64,000 bases of DNA from positions 58,690,924 through 58,754,923 of the forward strand of contig NC_092225.1 in the NCBI RefSeq assembly GCF_036320965.1, given 5' to 3'. Positions 1 to 9,959 of this stretch are shown piece after piece. Each line of letters opens with the position of its first letter. The first letter of the stretch is position 1. Below the pieces are notes generated by a model. That model saw only the letters and a list, made by a program, of their open reading frames with translations. It had not been told where the DNA came from and did no database searches. A program made the position numbers and the translations under genes. This stretch comes from Panulirus ornatus (Eukaryota; Arthropoda; Malacostraca; Decapoda; Palinuridae).

Positions 1-384
1 GGGCAAAATCTTGCCTTACGTCATCTGAAATATCCATACTGTTATTCAAGACAAACATCGGCAAAATTAAGACTATTCTCAACGAAAGAAAATTATCGAA
101 AAAGTTCCATAAAAGAAGTGAAAATGTTCATACGCAGTTGCCTGTCTGCCACAACCACACGTGTTCAGACTTTTGTAACTTGTTCCTCATTCTCTGACTT
201 CCTCCCACATTGTATAACATACAGTAATCTATGCCTAGATACACTGTAGTCTTAATCCATAACTCGTTCATTCTCACCTCTTCGAAAAAATCTCCCAAAG
301 CCAAAAACCTTATTCCACTTCCTCATGAATCACTCGCTCAAAAAGCTACACCTTCATAAAAATTCATATCAATTAATTGTCGTC

Positions 385-515
385 ATAACTTATCCAGTCT
401 GGGTACATCTGCCTGGTACCGTGTTGAGACGTTCACCCCTGTGGCCTGCCTGACCCCCGGGAGTCGAACCCACGAGGAGGCAAGCTCTACCCGGAGAACC
501 AGTCCGCGGGGGCCA
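385..515 (-). mobile_element. tRNA-derived SINE (fragment)
   Basis: Read on the minus strand, a tRNA-like head (CCCGCGGACTGG..., then GGGTAGAGCTTG) is followed about 20 bases later by a Pol III B-box-like motif, GGGTTCGACTCCC. The downstream body includes GGTACCAGGCAGATGTACCC, which resembles the 'GGGTACCTG' segment of the other SINEs in this window. The order A-like box, B box, non-tRNA body is what identifies a tRNA-derived SINE. Exact ends and target duplications are not visible to me. A decayed true tRNA is possible but less likely because of the body. Confidence 0.55.
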
Positions 516-1540
516 GCCAGCCTCCAGCCTCCCTCCCTCCTGCAGGTGGTGGAACACCCAGGCCAGAGCGGCAGGTCCTCACTTCCACTCATTTTTATTA
601 TTGGTATTATCTTTCTCCCTCAGCGACGGAGCCTCCCAGCTGCACACCCAGTCTTCAGGAGGTCCGGTCAGCGGCATTTCTTTTTATTCTTTTTTTTTTT
701 CCAAGAGGGATTCGGCGGGTCACGTGCCACCCCCGACGCCCCTCCCTCACCCCCATGTGGGTAACCTGCCTTTGTATCGGCAGGTTCTTCATCCCCCCTT
801 CCCTCCTGTTAGCCTATAAAGCATCATGCTATATCACATCTAACCTTAGCGCACACTCTTAACTCCCTCGCTTGGAAATAAACCGCGCGAAGAAAGACTC
901 GGAATTCTAAAATCAATTCCTCTCGAAGAAAAGGAATATATCACAGTTTCCCAAAGATACTTAACAGAAGTTGTCGAAAATACCGTAGTAAATGATTCTG
1001 ATAATTTATAATGATATCTTGACATTCGATGAAGATTCAATGACCAAAGATAACAGCATGAAGTTATGAATAGACGGAGATGAAATACGAACGTTGGCAA
1101 AAGTTTCTCAAACTGTGGCCACAGAACAATAGGATAAAATGCCAGCAAATGCCAAAGACGCTGACGGTCAATACATTCATAACACGCTTGATAAATGCTT
1201 CAATTAAACAGGTTATCGGTGAATTAATCTGTTGGACTAATGAAAGTATTATATGCAAGTATTTCAACGTTCTTCTTGGCTACATCCGACTCCTAGAGTA
1301 CCAATCAGCTGGAATCAGATCAGCATTGTTGTCCACTGTAACATTACAATAGAATTTCCACATCAGTATCTTCTCATGGCATATGGTGCTTGAGGAGGAG
1401 CCCTCTGCTCTTCTGTTTTGACTGTCTCTATACAGGAGGAGCCCTCTGTTTTGACTGTCTCTATTTACTAAGGAATTTAGGAGGGTATTATTATCCTATA
1501 GCAGATAACCTCGTCAGAGAACATGAAGTGTTTTGATATC
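516..1540. other. Intergenic sequence, nothing recognised
   Basis: Short open frames here contain low-complexity or random-looking peptides. A pyrimidine-rich run with a T tract lies near 680-705. No domain, RNA gene or mobile-element signature was seen. Confidence 0.5.
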
Positions 1541-1544
1541 TTTT

Positions 1545-1745
1545 CTTATGTTAGCTGAGACGGCACGGCTAACTAAGGCTGAGCCAGATACTCATTTCAT
1601 TGACCATCCCCTAAGAATGGATGAACATCTCGGTTAACTGTGGACCAACAACCACTAACAGGATTCGAGCCTCTGCGCTCGACCGTGAGCGGCCCATGAA
1701 TGCGTCACGGTCAGGAACAACTACTGCTACACCAGCGTACGCCAT
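1545..1745 (-). mobile_element. tRNA-derived SINE, family A (internally deleted)
   Basis: Minus-strand copy of a family present four times in this window. In sense orientation it reads GGTGTAGCAGTAG (A-box region), CCTGACCGTGACGCATTCA, AGGCTCGAATCCTG (B box), then a body with GGTCCACAGTTAACC, TGTTCATCCATTC and AATGAGTATCTGGCTCAG, and ends at GCCGTCTCAGCTAACATAAG. The segment before the terminal GCCGTCTCAGC is shorter than in the copy at 38.8 kb, so it has an internal deletion. An open frame of 84 codons across it is read-through of the SINE and not a gene. Confidence 0.8.
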
Positions 1746-1872
1746 CTGGTATCCAAACGGGGATAAAGATAAAGGTGAGTTACGCATGATTCTACCCATG
1801 ACGAGATTCAATCATGGATGGTGTGTGTTGGGGGGACACGCTGGAGATATCAAACTGTGGCAAGTTCTCTCC

Positions 1873-2230
1873 TGACTTGGCGAGTTTTTGTCTCTGTGAT
1901 ACCCTGACCTAGTGAAGCTTTGTTCTGGAATTGTCCTGTCCTGGTGCGTCTTTGTCCCGACGGTGCCCTGACCTGGTGAGTCTTTGTCCGACGGTGCCCT
2001 GATCTAGTGCGTCTTTGTCCCGACGGTGCCCTGTCCTGGTGAGTCTTTCTCCCGGCGGTGCCCTGATCTAGTGCGTCTTTGTCCCGACGGTGCCCAGACC
2101 TGGTGAGTCTTTGTCCCGACGGTGCCCTGTCCTGGTGAGTCTTTGTCCCGACGGTGCCCTGACCTGGTGAGTCTTTGTCCCGACGGTGCCCTGACCTGGT
2201 GAGTCTTTGTCCCGACGGTGCCCTGACTGA
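1873..2230. repeat. 32-bp minisatellite, about 11 copies
   Basis: Tandem unit GTGAGTCTTTGTCCCGACGG plus TGCCCTGACCTG. Successive TGGTGAGT starts at 2101 and 2133 give a period of 32. Central and right copies are nearly identical; the left copies (1873-1950) are eroded and one unit near 1985 lacks a C. Right edge is abrupt at CCCTGACTGAGGG. Confidence 0.9.
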
Positions 2231-2651
2231 GGGAAGCTTATATCTACACGACAGTTTGTGATGTCAGTGTGGCTGTCTGTGATGATATGTACTGCTGGCT
2301 GTGTGTAATGCTGTTGTTACGTCTGTATAGCAACGAGCTCTAATGCGATGATGGTGTTATGACTGGCTGCCTGCGATTGTGTTACTGGAGTTACGATTAG
2401 ATTTTTTCTGTGACGTTTGGTGGTACGCCTGTTTACCTTTCTGTGGCGTTGTAGCTTTGTGTGTGGGGATTGTTTCAAGGTGTTGCTTGTGTTTCACCTG
2501 ACTGTTCAAAGCATCAGTTCAACACTGTACGAGCAACATATAAGTAAATCAGTAGATTACCTCATCGAGAACGCAACACCGCAATCAGATGAAATTTCAG
2601 CTGTTTTCATCAAGATGATGATGATGGCCACGCTTAAGTCGGGACTTGGCA

Positions 2652-2885
2652 GTGTTGAAGTGATGGCCGGAACCATCTTACACCTTCGGTGTCAGTAGGT
2701 TGTAGACAGCAGCCGACCAGGGAAGCACAACCCTCCTGACGTAGGAGTGTTGAAGTGATGGCCGGAACCATCTTACACCCTCTGTGTCAGTAGGTTGTAG
2801 ACAGCAGCCGCCCAGGGAAGTACAACCCTCCTGACGTAGGAGTGTTTAAGTGATGACCGGAACCATCTTACACCTTTGGTGTCTG
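2652..2885. repeat. 95-bp tandem repeat, two and a half copies
   Basis: The motif GTGTTGAAGTGATGGCCGGA begins at 2652 and 2747 and again, with changes, at 2842, so the period is 95. Internal landmarks are GGTTGTAGACAGCAGCCG and ACAACCCTCCTGACGTAGGA. The copies differ at only a few positions, so the duplication is recent compared with the surrounding decayed repeats. Confidence 0.85.
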
Positions 2886-2889
2886 GTAT

Positions 2890-5440
2890 GTTGGTCTTAC
2901 ATCGTCTCAAACTAATCTACCGAACTAATCTTCACATCTCCCCCAACAGGCACCATCAAATCTTCCCTCCTCAATTTTCCGTTTTGTCTTCGCACACTTC
3001 CGTTTTCCACTTCTTCCAAAACTTCGAAATGATTTTCTCATTTTCTTCGTCTCTCTCTCTCTCTTCTCAAGACCTGACCTCAGCGAGGGCCTTTTGTACA
3101 ATTGGCTATACTGTGTTTGTTGATGCCCTATCGTTTTCTGCCGCTGTTATTTACGCCACTCGACCAGCAGGCGTTCTGTTTTCCATTTTCTCTTCTCTGA
3201 AATCCTCTTATAAAAATCATTGCTTTAGTGTCCATTCTCATCAGTCTGCTAACCTCTGGAAACCACAAGATTACACTCACACAGAGATCCTTACATGACA
3301 TAATTTTCCAGTTTTCCACCCTTGACCATTTTCCAGTTAATAAAGATCTTAGTTTGGCGCCGATGAGAGCGTTAAGGTAACTAATACCCTGAGCGCCAAT
3401 CAGATAAAGTTGTATTGCTAAGAATTAAGCCCGATAGGCATCGCTACCGGCACGAAATCGTGTGCAGGCTCTGGCTTCGGCTTTGTAATTATGTGGAATC
3501 ATTACTTTAATCTGACATAAGCCGCTTTCCCAGAGTAATAACTTAATATACATATCACAGCTGCTTAATTGTACTTAGGGACAGTTTACGAACTGATGTG
3601 ATTAAGGGGGACTTGTTGAGTAATGGGTCAATATTTGAAGAAGACGGACGTGTCGGAGGAGGACACAGTGTTCCAGCATTCACACGAAGTGTTCCTTGAT
3701 CCTCCTTCCTTCCTTCCTCATGGGACCAGGTAGAAATTTACACGTTTTCCCAAGAGACAAAGAAAATGAGATAACCCGTGCAACTTGAAAATTTACCAAA
3801 TGCATTTTTTTTCTCATTGAGTAACTTACATGGCACGGGCGAAACATGTCCTCAACCGAAGGTCAAATTGGGTGAAATGAAAAAAAAAAAAAAGGGAAGA
3901 AATGAATCAAGGTTCCGCAGGTGTCTGTAATGAAGGGAGCTGAACACTATCATGCTACTTTAGACTCGATTCTGTCAAGTATGTATGTTGAACTGAATGA
4001 TAGATAATCTCTCAACATACAAGGCCAGTACTACATACAGGGACGAATCACTTCTGTGTATAAACGGAGCAACTGTTCAGAATAGGATGACTTTCGGTGT
4101 CTGAACAGATCTTCCAACTGCTTTCGAGCCAGGCCTCGCTGTCTGTACCATACGGGGTTTTCGAGATGGATCACATATTATGATGATACCAGACATGTCT
4201 ACTGCACTGAGTACTGGAATGAAAATAGTCATTAGAAGAAATAGCCAGGAAGTTCGGGATTTCAGAAAGGCATACTGGAACTAAGATGGTTTTGTAGGTA
4301 CAAAACCTGACTAAGGTTGAATCCACCCTCACTGGCAAATCCTATCCAAATCTGAGTTTACAGAAGCTGTTATGACGTGACTTGATCGATCAAGATGGAA
4401 CATATTTAAAAGAAAGGAAAAGGAGGTAGTGTTGTTGTCTGCATATAAGAACGTTCGGTTATCTGTTGAACAGAGATAAAGAATACTGATGGCTTAAAGA
4501 AGGAAGAGCAGGGCTGTCGATACAGGAGGAGGGAGAGACTGATCTACGGGAAAAAACAGGGAGACAGTCCGTCCAGGTTAAGAAAAAAGAAAAGAGAATG
4601 AAGGAGGAAAGCGGAATGAAGGAAGCTTGGAATCATCGACATCCGACGACAACACACCCTCTCAAAAGACTTTTGATCGACGTATATCATGGAATACGAC
4701 ACGACATCGCATGGGAAAAGTCTCTTAGAGATGATGTTCAAATAGTAACATCACACCATCGGAATATCTAGCACCACTGAAAGCCAAATTGGCAATCATA
4801 GAGAAGCTAGAAACATTGAATTTCTAAGAAAATGGGAGTCTATGTGATGAGATTCGAAGTACCTGGAAATATTAGGAGTCGGTCTATTGTTGGAAGTGTC
4901 ACTATCGTCCTCATTTTTGGGATAAGCTGTACCAATATATGTTACCAAGAAGCAAGAACACCTTTGTGATCTAAAGCAGATGAGATGCCGATGAGTAAAC
5001 ACGAGCGCAAGCCGAGAAATGATGCCGTTAAGTTCGTAAGTCTTGTTTGTTTCCACAGGGAAGTGCTCTGTGGACTGTACGAAGGGAGATCGTAGGGAGG
5101 ACCATGAGATCTTTAAGAGGTGCGTCATGGAGAGGGGGAATGTTTTAAGAGTCATTCCTAATGGTGTTAAGAGGAGGAAACGGAACTCAAAAGGGCCCCT
5201 TTGTCAATGAGAGAGAGAGAGAGTAATATTATGTTATACTGTTCTAATGAAGGACAGGTAGTTCGAAAAGCTGTTCAAGATAATTTTGAGACAAACACAA
5301 GAAAGACTATGGAAGAGGAGGAGAGATTTGTGTGTTTTCTGTGGATGATGACAGCTTTCTCCTCACAATTAATATATCTAAAAAGAGTATTGACTCTAGA
5401 TAACTAGTCATGTCTACAAACACAACCATACATAAAACAT
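2890..5440. other. Intergenic sequence, nothing recognised
   Basis: No protein domain, tRNA head or tandem array seen apart from a 13-bp A run near 3880 and a short GA run near 5212. A small inverted repeat TTTGGCGC...GCGCCAAT at 3353-3400 is noted in the findings. The open frames (up to 140 codons at 2876-3298) show no domain and lie in serine/leucine-rich pyrimidine sequence. Confidence 0.45.
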
Positions 5441-5443
5441 AAG

Positions 5444-5444
<1 letters not shown>

Positions 5445-5503
<59 letters not shown>

Positions 5504-5504
5504 T

Positions 5505-5538
<34 letters not shown>
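5445..5538. repeat. (GT)n microsatellite
   Basis: About 94 bp of TG repeats with single-base interruptions near 5501 (CGTT) and 5520 (TTTG). It produces spurious long Cys-Val and His-Thr frames on both strands. Confidence 0.97.
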
Positions 5539-5539
5539 A

Positions 5540-6507
5540 ACAGACATACAAAGCGCAAACATTCTCACACTCAAATACATACACATCACCGAAGAATGAA
5601 AACCAACCCGCACACAAACACATACTGAAAATACAAGCGGAAGACACTTTATACACATATATCTGATAAATGACTATCTAACAATGTGTATGCGATGTGT
5701 ATAGCTGAATATAAATCGAGGAATCAAACCATAAGACATCTACATCCTTGAAATTTCACGATCCAGCGAATCTGGATGAAAATCCCTCGAAGGAAGACAA
5801 TACTAAGCGCAGGTTTGATGGCTTTCACTAAATCTGGAAATTCTGGCATTTAACCCGACATTATAACAAGATCAGGAGTGTCGGTTCACGGTCGCCAACT
5901 CCCACGGGATAAATTCTAAGAAATATCTACCCCCATTTCTTGTTTTTCAGCTGTCATGGGAGGTGAAAAATCACCCCTGTATGCACGCGTCATAGATGCG
6001 ATAAGGCCATATCCTTAAAAACCCAACCCTTCTGCTTTACATGCAGACAATCTGAATGGTATTAAAATGCGTTTAATCTCCCTAAATCCTCTTCCAGCAG
6101 CCCCCCATCCCCGCTCAAAATCGCATTCTACTTTGTGCTACTAAATTTCCACGAGTCTATCTCGCGACCAAACCCAAAATAGCCCGTTCTTTCCCCACTG
6201 TTGACCTGGAACAGAAGAGGTGGTGGCGCGGCAGGGAACCGTATCAGATCCCATTCTCGGTCGGTTTGAATGCGCCGTGATCCCATTCGGTTTGGACCGT
6301 GCCACCCAGCCACCGCCGTCAACAACCATATATTTGACAAAAAGTCTCATACCTTCTTAGAATGAAAAGGGAATACTTTTATATTTCATCAAAATATTCT
6401 TTGATTTTCGTTTCCTTTTTCTATCATTTGACACTTTTTTAAATCATAGAAAGGGGGTCAGTGGAACCCCAAGAAACATCATTTTTGAACTGCTTACGGC
6501 TGGACAT

Positions 6508-6510
<3 letters not shown>
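5540..6510. other. Intergenic sequence, nothing recognised
   Basis: AT-rich to mixed sequence. No domain or repeat signature seen; the frames at 6128-6350 on the minus strand have no recognisable content. Confidence 0.45.

Positions 6511-6512
<2 letters not shown>

Positions 6513-6589
<77 letters not shown>
6513..6589. repeat. (CT)n microsatellite
   Basis: Uninterrupted CT dinucleotides, about 77 bp. Confidence 0.98.
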
Positions 6590-6592
<3 letters not shown>

Positions 6593-6914
6593 TTTCTATT
6601 GTTGTTTTGCGGGGCAGACTGGACGATCCATCACCCGCATTTCGACAGCCAAATCCCCCCATCTCAGTACTTATGGTAATGGCCGCCACCGCGAGGGGCC
6701 CAACCCGACTTTCTTTCCTTGTGATTAACGGTCAACAGGAGAGCTAAACCAGTCTAGGCGGAAAACATCAAATTCCCATCTAATACCGGTGGACATAATG
6801 CTTTGTTGTATAGGCTTCTCAAGGAGCGTCTACCGCGGTGGGGATGCTTTTGGGAGACTCGTGGATGGACGAGCTTGGTATGAGGACGGGAGTAACAGGA
6901 AGAGAAGGGAGGTC

Positions 6915-6915
<1 letters not shown>

Positions 6916-6998
<83 letters not shown>

Positions 6999-6999
6999 T
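6916..6999. repeat. (GA)n microsatellite
   Basis: GA dinucleotides for about 84 bp with one GGAG slip near 6987. It lies only 330 bp from the previous tract and on the opposite purine/pyrimidine strand. Confidence 0.98.
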
Positions 7000-7590
7000 G
7001 TGTGCCTACGATCGAAGAACCTACGACGAAACTGTATATGCCAGAGTGGCGAGTTTAGCGCATAGCGATAACCAATGTATTGGCGAGCTTGGTGCATAGT
7101 GATCACCGATTTATTCAACTTGTTCCATCACTTGTTGGATCACATTTATCAGCGTTAAACTCCATCACCTTCACTACCGCCTATTTGTATATTATGCCCA
7201 AGTCTCTCTCTACATCTCCATTGGATCAGTTCCTGACACGATCATTCTGCTTGCTCTGGTGTCGTCAGCAAAACACCTTACTACACTTTATTCATGTCTC
7301 TCTCGACGTCTGATACAATTATCGTGGAGAGAACTGGAGACTAACATCGTTCTTTGTCATACTCAGGAAAGGACATCATCATGCATGGTTCCTTTTACTC
7401 CCACATTGAAATTTCTGTTAATTAGAAACTCTTTAATCCATCTTCCTCTCTTACCCTTTCTGTTATCCTTAGTTATTTCCTCCAGCAACGTTATGTGGTT
7501 ACTTTGGTATATTGCAAATTTGAGGAAAAGTAGTGGGAATAAAACACTATCTTCGTGGAATGATACATATGACGCATCGTCAGGGGAACC
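7000..7590. other. Unassigned sequence upstream of LINE fragments
   Basis: A 136-codon open frame (7259-7669) covers most of this but only its last part overlaps LINE-derived sequence, and in the wrong frame. I see no other feature. Confidence 0.4.
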
Positions 7591-7594
7591 TTCT

Positions 7595-7790
7595 CAAAAT
7601 GGGTTGAGGTCACCAGAGGCGCGCAGCACCAGGCTCTGTTCCGGAACTCCTCTAGATTTACGTAAATGAATTACCCTAAGGGTTGGACATTCACCTGAAT
7701 ATGTTTGCGGATGATGTCAAAGTCATGACGGACTTAAAAAGCGAGGAGCATTGCATTATCTGACCTGCACTGAAGATGAAGATGAGGATA
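7595..7790 (+). mobile_element. Non-LTR retrotransposon RT fragment
   Basis: Frameshifted remnant of a reverse transcriptase. One frame gives YVNELP, a stop, then GLDIHLNMFADDVKVMTDLK, the classic RT catalytic FADD box at 7704-7715. Just upstream a shifted frame resembles the GVPQGSVLGP block. The peptide matches the same positions of the LINE at 17.2 kb (SELNMFADDATVMRVLESSEDC), so both belong to one family. Only the central palm survives, so it is dead. The flanking endonuclease at 7.8 kb belongs to a different LINE. Confidence 0.75.
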
Positions 7791-7799
7791 TCATGAAGA

Positions 7800-9095
7800 A
7801 AGACAAACTTCAGCGATGGGAGATTCGAATGCAAGAGTTGGTAATGTGGCAGTTAAGAACATACTTCGAAAGCATGGGGTAGCCAGTGTAAATGAAAACG
7901 GCAGACAGCTTGTCGAGCTGAATGGTTACTAGTGAACGAGCATTACTGGGATATGTACAAACTGACAGGAGTGCCTAGGCAAGACAGCTGGATGTGAATG
8001 TGCTGAGAAGGGGGCAGCTGGTGAGAAGGGAGTGTGAATGTCTGTAGTGACTTAGAGAAAGAGGATATAATATGGGTGGGAAGATGCATGTGAAAATGAC
8101 TGAACATGGGAAAAAGTTTGTCCGTGGATGTACCCAGAGTGACAATGAGTAAACTAGACGAGAATGGAAGGCATGTCGAGACGCAATGCTCAGTGGTGTG
8201 GGTGAAGCGTTTGGCGTGTGCAAGGCGAGTTGTAGGCGTTTAAGAAAGAGTAGCGCGTGATGGGATGAGGAAGTTGAGTTGCTAGTGAAAGAGAAAGCGG
8301 AGGTTTATGAGCGCTGCCTGTAGGGAAGGAGTTGATTTAATGAGAGATGTGCAAGACAAAGCGGAAAGAGGTCAAGAGGAAGGTGATGGGGGGCTGAAAA
8401 AGATGGTAAATGAGAGATGGGGTGCGAGCGTATCATGAAAGATTCAGGGAAATTAAGAAATGAAAGGTGGTGAACGGTGTGAGGAGGACAAGGGCACAGA
8501 TAAGACACCAGTGAGAGGAGCAACTGAAGCGGTAACATACAAGGTTAAAGGTAAGGAAGTGATAGAGCATTTTGAGAGGATTTTGAACGTGTTAGATGAT
8601 AGGATGGCAGTTGTAGGGTGGGACGTGGATGAATATGTGGCGAGAAAGGCCAATGGCGTGGTGGTAAAAGCCTTACGTAAGATGAGGTGACAAAGCAACT
8701 GGAGAAGATGGGATGGCAAGTGAATTTCTCGGGAAAGCCGATGACTGTGTTGTTGACTGGTTAGTCAGGATTTCCGATGAGTGTCTGATCAAGGTGAGGT
8801 GCGCGAGGATCGGCAGAGGGGCTGTATAGGGTTATTACATAAATGCAAGGACGGATTAACTCAATGTTCGAGTTACAGAGGTATGATTCTGTGGCGTCTA
8901 CCTGATAAGATGTGTGGAAGAGTGGTGACTGGGAGGGTGGGGGACATGCACAATATATCAGACTGGGAAGGATCAATGCAATTCCAGGCGTAGTAAAGGT
9001 GGTGTAGATCAAGTGTTTGTTCTAAAAATTTTACGTAAAGATGTTGGGAATGACAGGGATCGGTACGTGGCACACATCTTCGTCACATAAAGTAG
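7800..9095 (+). mobile_element. Decayed LINE: endonuclease to RT, in order
   Basis: A 1.3-kb plus-strand non-LTR retrotransposon relic with many stops and frameshifts. Visible in order are the APE-type endonuclease core DSNARVGN at about 7822 (the family normally has DFNARVG) followed by KHGVASVNENGRQLVEL to 7920; a linker block WDEEVELLVKEKAEVYERCL at 8261-8320; a pre-RT block ARKANGVVVKALRKM ending near 8687; DCVVDWLVRISDECLIKV at about 8745-8798; LLHKCKDGLTQCSSYRGM near 8833-8886 (RT fingers); and GVDQVFVLKILRKD at 9001-9042. The order matches an intact ORF2. The catalytic FADD and everything after it are missing, so the element is truncated near 9095. Family resemblance is recalled from peptide motifs and was not searched. 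Confidence 0.8.
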
Positions 9096-9099
9096 AAAC

Positions 9100-9775
9100 T
9101 TCATCAGGACAAAGAGCATTGCATAGGCCAAGATCCTTTCGTAATGATAATATCTTCTGCGAATATCTCATACCCTTACAATATGCTCTACATCTCAATC
9201 CCTCTGAATACCTAACCCTGTTCAGCTGCTCTTCATCAACCAATTTACCTCTGATGAATGCATGTTAGAGACTTGGATTTTCTCCTGACTTGTGAGCAAT
9301 ATTCTTTTCAAAGTGTTCGAGGATCCTCCTTTTATTCTGCTATACTCGTTCCTTGCTCTCTCACGCCATACAAAAGATGGCTGCCCGGAGAGCTACCTAC
9401 ATCTTCGCCACATAACAGCTTGAATGTCCATTTTTTTTTCTTTACATCTTTTACTGATTCATTTCTCACACTTCCCTAACTTATCCTCTGTATATGAGGC
9501 TAGAGATATCCATGTTCCATACCCATTCCTTATAGACTGTACAGAACCTTTTCACCACAATGCCTCGACTCCTTGCTAATGAACTCATCCTCCCAATATA
9601 TGTTACCACAGAAACTATCGGGTTGTGTGTGGTTTACAATGATCTCGTCCCCTCGTTAAACATTGTTTCATCTCTGCTCTTTTTCACTTGGTCATTTATG
9701 GCCCAATAAAGCAACAGCATTACAAGATCATATTTTCCATTTGGTGTATCATATATGATATTTTTGATACCCCAG

Positions 9776-9778
<3 letters not shown>
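9100..9778. other. Unassigned sequence
   Basis: Follows the truncated LINE. No RT, tail or tandem signature was found. Possibly another old element, but I cannot support it. Confidence 0.4.

Positions 9779-9810
<32 letters not shown>
9779..9810. repeat. (GT)n microsatellite
   Basis: About 32 bp of TG repeats. Confidence 0.95.
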
Positions 9811-9812
<2 letters not shown>

Positions 9813-9959
9813 ATGGGTTGCTGTAGAAACCGTGACACTAGACTTTTCCAGGGTATACGAACTCGAATCTCGTAATTGTATTATGCATGGTAAATTTATG
9901 ATGTATATTTCCGATATTATGAAATTTCCTTCGTAGCGTCTTTTTTACCTTTAACTCTG

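Noticed and set aside
5404..5666. His/Thr- and Cys/Val-rich small proteins
   Set aside because: Translations of the (GT)n/(CA)n microsatellite.
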